From an uncultured Selenomonadaceae bacterium (GTDB lineage Bacteria > Bacillota > Negativicutes > Selenomonadales > Selenomonadaceae): 64,000 bases of DNA. The notes beneath the pieces are model-generated. The model was not told the origin of the DNA, made no database searches, and was given only the letters and a program-made list of their open reading frames with translations. Position numbers and translations under genes: made by a program. Position 1 is the first letter of the stretch; the number at the start of each line of letters is the position of its first letter. Positions 24,701 to 32,708 of the stretch are shown piece by piece. Location of the stretch: contig CAJOFR010000012.1 of the NCBI GenBank assembly GCA_905234195.1, positions 1 to 64,000 on the forward strand, given 5' to 3'.

Positions 24701-25690
24701 TTAGTCCCTTTCGTTCAAAGCATTGAGTACATCTTCGCGAGTGACGGCATAAGTACCGGATTTTGAAATGACGATACCCGCCGCGACGTTGGTGATATAT
24801 GCGCCGTCAATGGGTTTCAGTCCTCCGGCAAGAGCCATTGAAAAAACTGCGGCAACAGTATCCGCCGCGCCCGCGCTGTCAAAAACTTCCTGCGACTTTG
24901 TCGGAATGTGAGCGACGTTGTCATCAGTCACCAAAGTTATTCCGTGAGAAGAGCGAGTAGCCAAAACATTTTTAATTTTGAATTTCCGCATAATGTATCT
25001 TCCCGCGCGCTCGACAACGTCGTCATCTTCGTCGGTTATAGGCGAGAGCATGACCTTATTAATTTTCGCAATGTTAGGGGTGACGTAATCGGCCTGCGCG
25101 TATTTAATCCAGCGTTGCCCGTAAGGCATGACGGTGACGGGGACGCCGTGATAATGCGCCGCCTTGATAACTTCCGCGCAAAAATATTCCGTGCAAACTC
25201 CCTTTTCGTAGTCAGCGATAACAACTGCGTCAAGGCTGTCATTCAGGCGGCGGCGAACATATTTTTCAAGCGCGCCGTATTGGTCGTCTTTCTTCGGCGA
25301 GCTGTCCTCGAAGTCCATACGAAACATTTGTTGGTGCCCGCTTATGACGCGAACTTTTGTAGTTGTCGGGGATTCGGTAGTAATCAGCCCGTCTTGATTT
25401 ATATTATTTTTTTTCAGCTGGTCGGACAGAGTTTCAAAATTGTGGTCGTCACCGACAAAGCCGGCGAGATAAGTTTTGCAGCCGAGCAAAGATAAATTGT
25501 GAGCGATATTCGCCGCCGCGCCGAGAGCCGAACGCCGCTTGACGATTTTCGCGACGGGCACGGGCGCATCGCTTGCGAACTTGTGAACTTCTCCGTGATA
25601 ATATTTGTCAATCATCACATCGCCGACAACTAGAACTTTACACTTTCCGGCTTTATCGATAAAAAATTTTTTCCAATCGGATTTATTCAT
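24701..25690 (-). CDS. PfkB-family kinase, heptose-7-phosphate-kinase-like (RfaE1/HldE N-domain)
   Basis: 329 residues, resembling the kinase half of HldE, which phosphorylates D-glycero-D-manno-heptose 7-phosphate on the way to lipopolysaccharide inner core. Seen: VLVVGDVMIDKYYHGEV at the N-terminus, GAAANIAHNLSLLGCKTYL, TTTKVRVISGHQQMFRMDFE, and VVIADYEKGV. Two normally fixed sites differ: the catalytic GAGD reads GAAD (DSAGAADTV), and the usual DPK strand reads VMPYGQRW. The protein may therefore be a diverged relative with another substrate. ATG at 25690 preceded by GGTGATT; the longer frame adds nine residues with no site. Confidence 0.8.
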   Translation of the reverse strand: MNKSDWKKFFIDKAGKCKVLVVGDVMIDKYYHGEVHKFASDAPVPVAKIVKRRSALGAAANIAHNLSLLGCKTYLAGFVGDDHNFETLSDQLKKNNINQDGLITTESPTTTKVRVISGHQQMFRMDFEDSSPKKDDQYGALEKYVRRRLNDSLDAVVIADYEKGVCTEYFCAEVIKAAHYHGVPVTVMPYGQRWIKYAQADYVTPNIAKINKVMLSPITDEDDDVVERAGRYIMRKFKIKNVLATRSSHGITLVTDDNVAHIPTKSQEVFDSAGAADTVAAVFSMALAGGLKPIDGAYITNVAAGIVISKSGTYAVTREDVLNALNERD

Positions 25691-25740
25691 TTTAATCACC
25701 AACAAAAATTTTTCCATAATTATATCACGAAAGACGAAAT

Positions 25741-25770
25741 AAAAAACCCCCTGAAATTTTTTTCGGGGGC
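25741..25770 (-). terminator. Terminator of the fumarate reductase operon
   Basis: On the minus strand CCCCC-GAAA pairs with TTTC-AGGGGG and is followed by TTTTTTATTT. Confidence 0.85.
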
Positions 25771-25798
25771 TAAAATTTTTATAGCAGTTAAAATTTTT

Positions 25799-26545
25799 TC
25801 AGAAGTTGAAAATATTTTTGAGAGCCTGCAAGTTTACGTCGCGATTGAGTTGTGCGAGGTAAGTTGTCAGCTTAATTGACTTCGGACAAACTTCGACGCA
25901 GTTTTGGCTATTGCCGCAACTGGTGATGCCGCCTTTTTCCATGAGAGCGTTCAGACGTTTAGGCGCGTCGAATTTTCCGAGCGGGTGGAGATTGAAAAGG
26001 TACGCTTGGACTGTTGGCGCGGGACCGATGAAATCTGACTGCGGCCCAACATTCGGGCAGGCCTCCAGGCAGCAGCCGCAAGTCATGCAGTGAGAAATTT
26101 CGTAAGCTGTTTGCGCGGTGTACGGATTTTGAATCGGCGCGTCTTTGACTTCCCATGAGCCGTCGAGTTCAACCCAGCCCTGAATTTTTTTCAGACTCTC
26201 GAACATGACGCTGCGGTCAATCAGCAAATCGCGGATAACGGGGAAAGTTCGCGCAGGAGCAAGGTGAATCGGCTGTTGAATTTCGTCGACGAGCGCGCAA
26301 CAAGCCTGACGAGCCCTGCCATTGATAACCATCATGCACGCGCCGCAAACTTTTTCGAGACAATTACATTCCCACGTTACGGGCGGCACTCTTTTCCCGT
26401 CGACTGTGACGGGATTTTTTTGTATTTCCATTAAAGCGGCGACGACGTTCAGCCCGGGACGATAGTCGACGTCAAACTCTTGCGTGTAAGGCTTATCGTT
26501 CGGACCATCCTGCCGCTCTATTATAAATCTGACTTTATCGGCCAT
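25799..26545 (-). CDS. sdhB: Fumarate reductase/succinate dehydrogenase iron-sulfur subunit
   Basis: 248 residues. The N-terminal plant-type ferredoxin domain has the 2Fe-2S cysteines (CNCLEKVCGACM plus a later Cys in ACCA). The C-terminal part holds a 4Fe-4S motif (CMTCGCCLEACP) and a 3Fe-4S motif (CGNSQNC...CP). It carries electrons between the membrane cytochrome and the flavoprotein. Order on the minus strand is C-A-B as in Bacillus sdhCAB. In an anaerobe with adjacent fumarase, the complex probably works as a menaquinol:fumarate reductase; direction cannot be read from sequence. Good GGAGG site before the ATG. Confidence 0.95.
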   Translation of the reverse strand: MADKVRFIIERQDGPNDKPYTQEFDVDYRPGLNVVAALMEIQKNPVTVDGKRVPPVTWECNCLEKVCGACMMVINGRARQACCALVDEIQQPIHLAPARTFPVIRDLLIDRSVMFESLKKIQGWVELDGSWEVKDAPIQNPYTAQTAYEISHCMTCGCCLEACPNVGPQSDFIGPAPTVQAYLFNLHPLGKFDAPKRLNALMEKGGITSCGNSQNCVEVCPKSIKLTTYLAQLNRDVNLQALKNIFNF

Positions 26546-26565
26546 AATAAAAAACCTCCGGTTTT

Positions 26566-26606
26566 TATTTAGGGGAAAGAATTTTTTGCCCCTTATCCCT
26601 TATCAT
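26566..26606. repeat. Short heptamer pair between sdhA and sdhB
   Basis: Read on the minus strand, GATAAGG-GATAAGG-GGCAAAA starts directly after the sdhA TGA and is followed by TTCTTTCCCCTAAAT. It is the shortest of the array pairs. Confidence 0.6.
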
Positions 26607-28414
26607 TCTTTTTTGGCGACAGCGTAGTTACGTGCGCGCGGCTTAATCAGCGAATGATCAAACTCACGATAACTGATAATCGGCTCTTCGGTTTTCGGAT
26701 CATAGGTGACAATTGTCGTGCGCATGAAATTTTTATCGTCGCGCCCCATGAAAACGAGTTCGCCGTCGGCGTCGTGTTTCTGCTTGCCATTTTCGAGAAC
26801 TATTTTTGCGTGAGCACCGCGAGATTCGTCACGCATTCTTGCGCCCTTCGTGATAGTCATCGCATAGAGAATCATGTTACGAAGTTGGCGGACGAACATT
26901 GCCTCTTGATTGGCAACGGGAGAATGATCCGTTATGCCGATATTATCCCAACGCTGCAGAAGTTTTTTCAGTTCGACAAGGCAAGCGTCGAGCCCGTTGT
27001 TATCGCGCTCAATGGCAACGTACTTGTACATTAAATCGCCCATTTCGTGGTGGAGTTTGTGCGCGTTTTCGGAGCCGTTCATCGTCAAAATTTTATCGTA
27101 TTCGTTTTGCACTTCGCGGCGGGCGGCCTCAAGTTCGGCGTCGGTGAGTTCGGAGCCCTTGTTGCCGGTTTTCGCCCAGTTCATTGCTTCGGGGCCGGAG
27201 ACGGTGCCGGAATAAGCCGCGCTCAAAAGGGAGTTCGCGCCGAGACGATTTGCGCCGTGATATTGGTAGTCACATTCGCCGCTTGCCATAAGCCCTGGGA
27301 TATTCGTGTTGTGTTTTCTGTCGACCCAGATGCCGCCCATTGAGTAGTGGACGGACGGGAAAATTTCCATTGGAACTTTTCGCGGATCCTGCCCGACAAA
27401 TTCGGAATACATTTCCAAAATGCCGCCGAGTTTTCTTTCGAGGTAACCGCTGTCAATATGCGACAAGTCAAGGTAAACGCGATTCTCTTTGTTTATTCCG
27501 AGACCCATATGCACACAGACTTTGTAGATAGCGCGGCTTGCAACGTCACGCGGAACAAGGTTGCCATAAGCCGGATACATTTCTTCGAGGAAATACCAGG
27601 GCTTGCCGTCTTTGTAGACCCAGACGCGTCCGCCTTCACCGCGACAAGCTTCAGACATCAGACGATTTTTATCGGAGCCTGGTATAGCCGTCGGGTGAAT
27701 CTGAATAAATTCAGGGTTGGCAATTTCCGCGCCCTGTTGGTAGACGGCGGAGACAGCCGAGCCGTTACAGATTGTCGACGCCGTGCAACGACCGAACACT
27801 TGACCGGGTCCGCCGGTAGCGAGAATGACGGTATCAGCCTTGAACGCGCGAATTTCCATTGTGTTCATATTTTGGGCGACGAGCCCGCGACAAACGCCCT
27901 CTTTATTTTTGATAATCCTGACAAATTCCCAGAACTCGTATTTCGTGACGGAGCCCTTGACTTCCCAGCGGCGAACCTGTTCGTCAAGCGCGTAAAGAAT
28001 CTGCTGACCGGTAGTGGAGCCGGCGAAACAAGTGCGCTTATGTTTTTGTCCGCCGAAGTTGCGCAAATCCAAAACGCCTTCCGAAGTGCGGGTAAAGGGC
28101 ACGCCCATTCTGTCGAACATCTTGATTAATTTCGGAGCTGCCTCGACCATACCTTTGACGGCAATTTGATCCGCGAGGAAGTCACCGCCGTAAACGGTAT
28201 CGTCGAAGTGTTCGTAAATGCTGTCGTGTTCGCCCTTCGTATCCATACAGGCGTTAATGCCGCCCTGCGCGCAGAGTGAGTGCGAACGTTTAACGGGGCA
28301 ATAGGAGAACAAATCTACTTCGCCGCCGAGTTCACAGACTTTAATCGTGGCGAGCAGTCCCGAAATACCGCCGCCGACTATTGCAATTTTCTTTTTGCTC
28401 ATATCTTTAGCCAT
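26603..28414 (-). CDS. sdhA: Fumarate reductase/succinate dehydrogenase flavoprotein subunit
   Basis: 603 residues with the FAD-binding KIAIVGGGISGLLATIKVCE, the SLCAQGGINA segment that carries the FAD-linking His in a related position (RSHSLCAQGG), TGGPGQVFG, the substrate-binding HPTAIPGS and the active-site RGEGGRVWV. It catalyses the fumarate/succinate interconversion on the cytoplasmic side of the membrane. Start is the ATG at 28414; the GTG 12 bases further upstream overlaps the GAGGTGAG ribosome site. It lies 13 bases behind sdhC, and its stop codon is followed at once by heptamer repeats. Confidence 0.95.
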   Translation of the reverse strand: MAKDMSKKKIAIVGGGISGLLATIKVCELGGEVDLFSYCPVKRSHSLCAQGGINACMDTKGEHDSIYEHFDDTVYGGDFLADQIAVKGMVEAAPKLIKMFDRMGVPFTRTSEGVLDLRNFGGQKHKRTCFAGSTTGQQILYALDEQVRRWEVKGSVTKYEFWEFVRIIKNKEGVCRGLVAQNMNTMEIRAFKADTVILATGGPGQVFGRCTASTICNGSAVSAVYQQGAEIANPEFIQIHPTAIPGSDKNRLMSEACRGEGGRVWVYKDGKPWYFLEEMYPAYGNLVPRDVASRAIYKVCVHMGLGINKENRVYLDLSHIDSGYLERKLGGILEMYSEFVGQDPRKVPMEIFPSVHYSMGGIWVDRKHNTNIPGLMASGECDYQYHGANRLGANSLLSAAYSGTVSGPEAMNWAKTGNKGSELTDAELEAARREVQNEYDKILTMNGSENAHKLHHEMGDLMYKYVAIERDNNGLDACLVELKKLLQRWDNIGITDHSPVANQEAMFVRQLRNMILYAMTITKGARMRDESRGAHAKIVLENGKQKHDADGELVFMGRDDKNFMRTTIVTYDPKTEEPIISYREFDHSLIKPRARNYAVAKKE

Positions 28415-28427
28415 ATCAGTACTCACC

Positions 28428-29048
28428 TCAATAAATGAAATAACTTGCCATAAACGCGACGGTCACAAGGCAAAGAGCCGCGCAAAGGCACATGCTGATA
28501 ACGCTGATAACATTTTGGGAGCGCGGACCTTTTGTGATTCCCCACGTCATGCAGAAAGTTGTAATGCCGTTGCAGAAATGGAAAATCGCCGCCCACATTC
28601 CGAGAATATAGAGCACAACGACAATCGGGTTTTGGAAAAAGTTTTGGAGGAGTTCAAAAGAAATGGGGGTGCCGGTTACGCCTTTGACGTAGAAGCGGAG
28701 ATAGCCGACGTGCCAAATCAGGAAGACAACCAAAAACCACGCAGTCCAACGCTGCAAGGTGAAATTCCAGTTGCGCAAATATCCGAAACGACGCGGATTA
28801 TTATTTGCCTGCAGTGCAATGTAGATACCATAAAGTCCGTGAAACAGGAGCGGAACAGCAATCCCGCCGAGCTCAAGCCCCAAGAAAATTGGTTTAGGGA
28901 TAAGCTCCATCATTTCAAGCGCGGTGTTGAGTCCTTCGGGACCGAGCATCGCCATTGAGTTTGTAAAAATGTGCTCAAACAGCACCATTCCCAAGACGAG
29001 CAGACCGCAGAGCGAATGCAATCGCCTTAAATAAAAAGTTGTATGCAT
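28428..29048 (-). CDS. sdhC: Cytochrome b558 membrane anchor of fumarate reductase/succinate dehydrogenase
   Basis: 206 residues with five membrane helices, the single large anchor subunit of the Bacillus/Wolinella type. Histidines in helix settings suited to bind two b hemes are seen in LFEHIF, LLFHGLYG, IWHVGYL and IFHFCNG. It takes electrons from menaquinol and passes them to the iron-sulfur subunit. Good AAGGAGG site before the ATG. It is the first gene of the C-A-B cluster and follows the fumarase genes after a 160-base gap filled with heptamer repeats. Confidence 0.93.
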   Translation of the reverse strand: MHTTFYLRRLHSLCGLLVLGMVLFEHIFTNSMAMLGPEGLNTALEMMELIPKPIFLGLELGGIAVPLLFHGLYGIYIALQANNNPRRFGYLRNWNFTLQRWTAWFLVVFLIWHVGYLRFYVKGVTGTPISFELLQNFFQNPIVVVLYILGMWAAIFHFCNGITTFCMTWGITKGPRSQNVISVISMCLCAALCLVTVAFMASYFIY

Positions 29049-29070
29049 TTTAAGCCTCCTTGTTTTTTTT

Positions 29071-29214
29071 AGTGACTAATGTTAGTGATAAGGGGCAAGG
29101 GGATAGGGATTAGCGATAAGGGGCAAGGGGTAAGGGGCAAGAAAATTTTTTCCGCCAAACCCTTATCCCTTTCCACTTATCCCTTTCCACTAACCACTAT
29201 CCACTAATCTCTAG
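29071..29214. repeat. Heptamer array pair between fumarase and sdhC genes
   Basis: G-rich units (GATAAGG, GGCAAGG, GGATAGG, GATTAGC, GGTAAGG) fill 29083-29143. C-rich units (CCCTTAT, CCCTTTC, CACTTAT, CACTAAC, CACTATC, CACTAAT) fill 29158-29214. The TAG stop of the fumarase beta gene is part of the first unit on the minus strand. One of the longest array pairs in the window. Confidence 0.85.
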
Positions 29215-29783
29215 ATTTGGTTGATGTCGAAATTGCGGAACGGTTTCTGCCCAATCTCGTAGAAATTATTTCCTTCGCAGTCAATGACGACAATCGCGGG
29301 GAAGTCCACAACCTCCAGCGCGGCAACTGCCTCCGGACCGAGTTCAGGGTAAGCAAGCACGGTATAACTTTTGACAGACTTCGCGATTAAAGCCGCCGCG
29401 CCGCCCACCGCCGCAAAATAAGTCGCGCCGTTTTTCTTCATTGACTCCACGACTTCGGGGGCGCGTGAACCTTTTCCGACCATGCCTTTGATTCCTTGAT
29501 CGAGCATTGTCGGCGTGTAGGCGTCCATTCTGCCGGAAGTGGTAGGACCGCAAGAGCCAATCGGGTCACCGGGTTTTGCGGGCGTGGGTCCGAGATAATA
29601 AACAATTTGATTTTTCCAGTCGACGGGCAATTTTTCGCCGCGTGCAAGAGCTTCAGTCATGACTTTGTGAGCCGCGTCCCTTGCGCTGATAATCGTGCCG
29701 GTTATGAGGACGCTGTCGCCCGCTTTGAGTTTGCGCGACATCTCTTCAGTAAACGGCGTCGTGATTCTGATACTTTCAGCCAT
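29211..29783 (-). CDS. Fumarate hydratase class I, beta subunit
   Basis: 190 residues corresponding to the C-terminal half of the iron-sulfur class I fumarases and L-tartrate dehydratase beta. Seen: SGTIISARD-like GTIISARDAAH, GPTTSGRMDAYT and GKGSRAPEV. Together with the alpha subunit encoded just upstream it converts malate to fumarate, the substrate of the fumarate reductase encoded downstream. ATG start with AAGGAGA upstream. The stop lies in a heptamer unit. Confidence 0.93.
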   Translation of the reverse strand: MAESIRITTPFTEEMSRKLKAGDSVLITGTIISARDAAHKVMTEALARGEKLPVDWKNQIVYYLGPTPAKPGDPIGSCGPTTSGRMDAYTPTMLDQGIKGMVGKGSRAPEVVESMKKNGATYFAAVGGAAALIAKSVKSYTVLAYPELGPEAVAALEVVDFPAIVVIDCEGNNFYEIGQKPFRNFDINQI

Positions 29784-29811
29784 TCGTATCTCTCCTTAAA
29801 AATTTTTTCGA

Positions 29812-30654
29812 TTAAAGAACTCTGTGCGCGTGGCGCATCGCGTGGCAACAAATTGTGACGGCGACAGGCAAGCCGGCAATGTGTGTCGGTCCCCACTCAA
29901 TGTTGACGGCGAGCGCGGAAGTTGTGCCGCCGAGCTGCGGACCAATTCCCGTCGAGTTAATCATTTCCAAAAGTTCCTCTTCAAGTTTCGCGTATTCGGG
30001 CATGGGATTTCTTTCGTCAATGGAACGAGTCAACGCCTTTTTGGAAAGCAGGGCAGCTCTGTCCATCGTGCCGCCGATACCCACGCCGACGACCATAGGC
30101 GGGCAAGGATTCATGCTGGCGTGCAAAATAATTTCCATGACAGCTTTTTTCACGCCCTTGACGCCGTCGGCGGGCACGAGCATTTTAATTCCGGATTTGT
30201 TTTCGGAACCAAAACCCTTAGGCGCGATTGTAATGTCGAGTTTATCGCCGGGCACAATCTCCGTGTAAATAACGCCGGGCGTATTATTTTTCGTATTGAC
30301 GCGATTAAAAAGCGGCTCCCCGACGACGGACTTGCGAAGGTAGCCTTCGGTGTAGCCCTTCGCGATTCCCGCATTGACTGCCTCGTTTAAATCCCCGCCA
30401 ACAATGTGCAAATCCTGTCCGACTTTCAAGAAAACGATCGTCATTCCGGTATCCTGGCAATAAGGACGATCCTCCGCCTTCGCGATTTCGGCGTTCTTGA
30501 TAATTTGGTCGAGGACGATTTTGCCGACTTCAGACTTTTCGGTTTCGCGCCCGCGTTTCAGTCCGCGATAAACATCGTCCGGCAAATAATACGCCGCCTC
30601 TTTGCACATCTCGGCGACGTTTTCGGTAATAACTTTTACGTCAAGCTCTCTCAA
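29812..30654 (-). CDS. Fumarate hydratase class I, alpha subunit
   Basis: 280 residues, N-terminal half of class I fumarase with the 4Fe-4S-binding cysteines (in RPYCQDTGMTIVF, MNPCPPMVVG and a C-terminal Cys). It forms the catalytic pair with the beta subunit. I start at the TTG at 30654-30652, directly behind AGGAGGGATTAAC; it gives MRELDVKVITENVAEMC, the usual beginning of this family. The in-frame codons further upstream add 13 residues without homology. The gene opens the fumarase/fumarate reductase operon. Confidence 0.93.
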   Translation of the reverse strand: MRELDVKVITENVAEMCKEAAYYLPDDVYRGLKRGRETEKSEVGKIVLDQIIKNAEIAKAEDRPYCQDTGMTIVFLKVGQDLHIVGGDLNEAVNAGIAKGYTEGYLRKSVVGEPLFNRVNTKNNTPGVIYTEIVPGDKLDITIAPKGFGSENKSGIKMLVPADGVKGVKKAVMEIILHASMNPCPPMVVGVGIGGTMDRAALLSKKALTRSIDERNPMPEYAKLEEELLEMINSTGIGPQLGGTTSALAVNIEWGPTHIAGLPVAVTICCHAMRHAHRVL

Positions 30655-30747
30655 AGTTAATCCCTCCTGTGATTTTTTCATAACACTACTCAAATTTTAT
30701 TTGCCAAAGCGTTTAAAAATCCTGCCGCCTGTCACAAATTTTTCAAA

Positions 30748-31095
30748 CTATCTTTCGCCGAGCCACACATAACGATAAACGTTAAACTCAACCGGCGTGT
30801 AGTACGCGGACAACTGCGCGCTGTAGCCGTCAGAATTTCTGAAGGCAAAACCATTTCTGCCTTGATAGAATTGATAATCTATGTAGTAAGGTCTGTTGGA
30901 GGGATAGCAAACGACCGTGCAGAAGAAACTCCCGTTGCTATAATTCGTTCTGATTGTTTCGGTCATGAGGTAGCCGCGCAGTCCACTCTGCGAATAAATC
31001 CCGACGTCGTAATTGTACGCTTCGGCTTGATTATTTTGACTGCCCGAAAAAATCAGCGCGCAGGTTAAAATAATTCCGAGAAAAAATTTTTTCAT
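30748..31095 (-). CDS. Small secreted protein, unknown
   Basis: 115 residues with a clear signal peptide (KKFFLGIILTCALIFSG, cut near AEA) and a mature part rich in Tyr, Ser and aromatic residues (NYDVGIYSQSGLRGYLM, then YYIDYQFYQGRNGFAF), likely all beta. I do not recognise the family; similar short Tyr-rich exported proteins are frequent in Negativicutes. ATG start with GGAGGG 8 bases upstream. It follows the phosphatase gene by 13 bases and precedes the fumarase gene. Confidence 0.75.
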   Translation of the reverse strand: MKKFFLGIILTCALIFSGSQNNQAEAYNYDVGIYSQSGLRGYLMTETIRTNYSNGSFFCTVVCYPSNRPYYIDYQFYQGRNGFAFRNSDGYSAQLSAYYTPVEFNVYRYVWLGER

Positions 31096-31108
31096 GACGA
31101 GCCCTCCA

Positions 31109-31549
31109 TTAATTTTTGTCGAAAGTTTTCAGCAGGGCTTGACAGCCGCGCAGAATATCCTCGTACGTTTTCGCGAACCCGTTTTTGTCCCAAGGGATGT
31201 CTTTTTCTTCGCCGACGAAGGACAACAACAATTTAATTTTGCCTGCAGGATCGCCCCCGCAAATTTTTTTCACCTGCTCAATATTTCCGCTGTCCATGCA
31301 AATAATTTTGTCGAACCTGGAATAATCTTCCGGCGTAATTTGTCTGGCGGTGTGTTTCGTGTAGGGGATATTTTCTGCGCGAAGTTTCGCGGCTATTCCC
31401 TCGTGAAGATCCCCGCCGTCAGTCGGCTTAGACGCCGCCGATTCAATCAAAAAATTTTCCGCGTCCTGCGCGACGAGTTTTTTTAAAACAAACTCCGCCA
31501 TCGGTGAACGCCCTGTGTTACCGCTGCAGACAAACAAAATTTTTTTCAT
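31109..31549 (-). CDS. Low-molecular-weight protein phosphatase (arginine or tyrosine)
   Basis: 146 residues, beginning with the phosphate loop FVCSGNTGRSPMAE, the CX5RS signature of the LMW-PTP family. The Thr in GNTGRS sits where arginine phosphatases (YwlE/McsP) carry Thr and tyrosine phosphatases usually Ile, so a phosphoarginine phosphatase is the better guess. The general-acid loop usually written DPY/W is here DIPWD near residue 118. It would counteract McsB-type tagging, or kinase activity in polysaccharide export, in the cytoplasm. ATG start with GGAGG upstream. Confidence 0.88.
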   Translation of the reverse strand: MKKILFVCSGNTGRSPMAEFVLKKLVAQDAENFLIESAASKPTDGGDLHEGIAAKLRAENIPYTKHTARQITPEDYSRFDKIICMDSGNIEQVKKICGGDPAGKIKLLLSFVGEEKDIPWDKNGFAKTYEDILRGCQALLKTFDKN

Positions 31550-31620
31550 AACAACTCCTCCAAAAAATTCTTATCGCTGATTAATTTCGACGTCATTAAA
31601 AAAAATCTTGCCGGCGGAAA

Positions 31621-31650
31621 ATAAAAAGAGCCCGATTTTTTTATCGAGCC
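31621..31650 (-). terminator. Terminator after the secreted 328-residue protein gene
   Basis: On the minus strand GCTCGAT pairs with ATCGGGC (one G-U), followed by TCTTTTTATTTT. Confidence 0.75.
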
Positions 31651-31672
31651 CCGAAAAAATTTTATTCAGAAA

Positions 31673-32659
31673 TTATTTTCTGGACGTGTAAGCCAAATCG
31701 TTGCGAATGTCATTGAAAACATTTTGATTCAGCACGGCATTGCCCACCCCTGCGGGAGAATTGATATTGTTTATTAGATTCATACTTTGATAAGTCGCCG
31801 AAAGATGAAGTTCGCTGAAATATCCGAGCGTCTCCAAAATGTGGCGGTCTTCGTCGCCGATTACAATTTTGCCCTGCTCGGATTCACTAAAGACGTTGCT
31901 GACGTAAGCGCGCATCAAATCCGTGAGATTAAATGAAACCGTCGCGGTTTGATTGGTCACCTTGTCAAAAACCCACGTGCAAACGACGTCGGTATTTTGC
32001 AACGCTTTGTTGAAGTTGCGCTGGAAAATTGTGTCGGTCATTTTTTGAACTGCCATTGCGTCATCTTCGGCGGGCATAGCCGGCTGCGGGAAGAAGTTGG
32101 CGATATATTTTCCGTCCAAAGTCACGTTAAAAATTCTCTGCGAAGAATCTTCCCTGAAAAGCTCCACAGCTTTGACGGCGTTCAGATTTTCCTGCAAAAC
32201 ACTGACGTCGCGCGTCGAGATAACATTTGCAAGTTCAGCGGGGAAAGTAGGCAACGGCAGTCTGCTCCAACGATTGTTGCGTTGAGCGTAAAGAGTCATT
32301 GTGCCGTTTGCCTGTTCAATGTAAATGGGAATATTGCTGTTGGAAGTTTGATCCGTGTCGGGGTTGGTGAACTCCCAATTAATATTGCCGTTCATTCTGA
32401 TTGAGCCGTCTCTTAAAATTTGTCCGAGCGCATTTGCTTCAGCGTGATAAGTCGTGCCGAAAAGTAGAGCCGTCCCCTGAAAAGGTCTGCTTTCCGTCGT
32501 CGAAGAAAGGTACGCCTCTTTGAACGACCACATTGCATTATCCGAAGGAGCGGCGGAAACATTCGCGGCAGTTCCTCCGAAAACTAAAACTCCTCCCACC
32601 GCTAGAGCCGCCAAAGTTTTTGACAACCTGCGCGATTTAATTTTCTCCAAGAATTTCAT
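31673..32659 (-). CDS. Secreted protein, unknown function
   Basis: 328 residues. Signal peptide with basic start (KFLEKIKSRRLSKTLAALAV) and cut near NVSA. The mature part is rich in Asn, Thr and aromatic residues, with TTYHAEANALGQILRDGSIR, PIYIEQANGTMTLYAQRNNR and repeated short strands suggesting a beta-rich fold. I do not recognise the family. ATG at 32659 behind TAGGAGG; the upstream extension of the frame overlaps murB and is not used. It lies 49 bases behind murB on the same strand and ends in a terminator. Confidence 0.75.
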   Translation of the reverse strand: MKFLEKIKSRRLSKTLAALAVGGVLVFGGTAANVSAAPSDNAMWSFKEAYLSSTTESRPFQGTALLFGTTYHAEANALGQILRDGSIRMNGNINWEFTNPDTDQTSNSNIPIYIEQANGTMTLYAQRNNRWSRLPLPTFPAELANVISTRDVSVLQENLNAVKAVELFREDSSQRIFNVTLDGKYIANFFPQPAMPAEDDAMAVQKMTDTIFQRNFNKALQNTDVVCTWVFDKVTNQTATVSFNLTDLMRAYVSNVFSESEQGKIVIGDEDRHILETLGYFSELHLSATYQSMNLINNINSPAGVGNAVLNQNVFNDIRNDLAYTSRK

Positions 32660-32708
32660 GACAAAACCTCCTAAAAAATTTACGATTAAGCAACCGGAAA
32701 TTGGAAAA

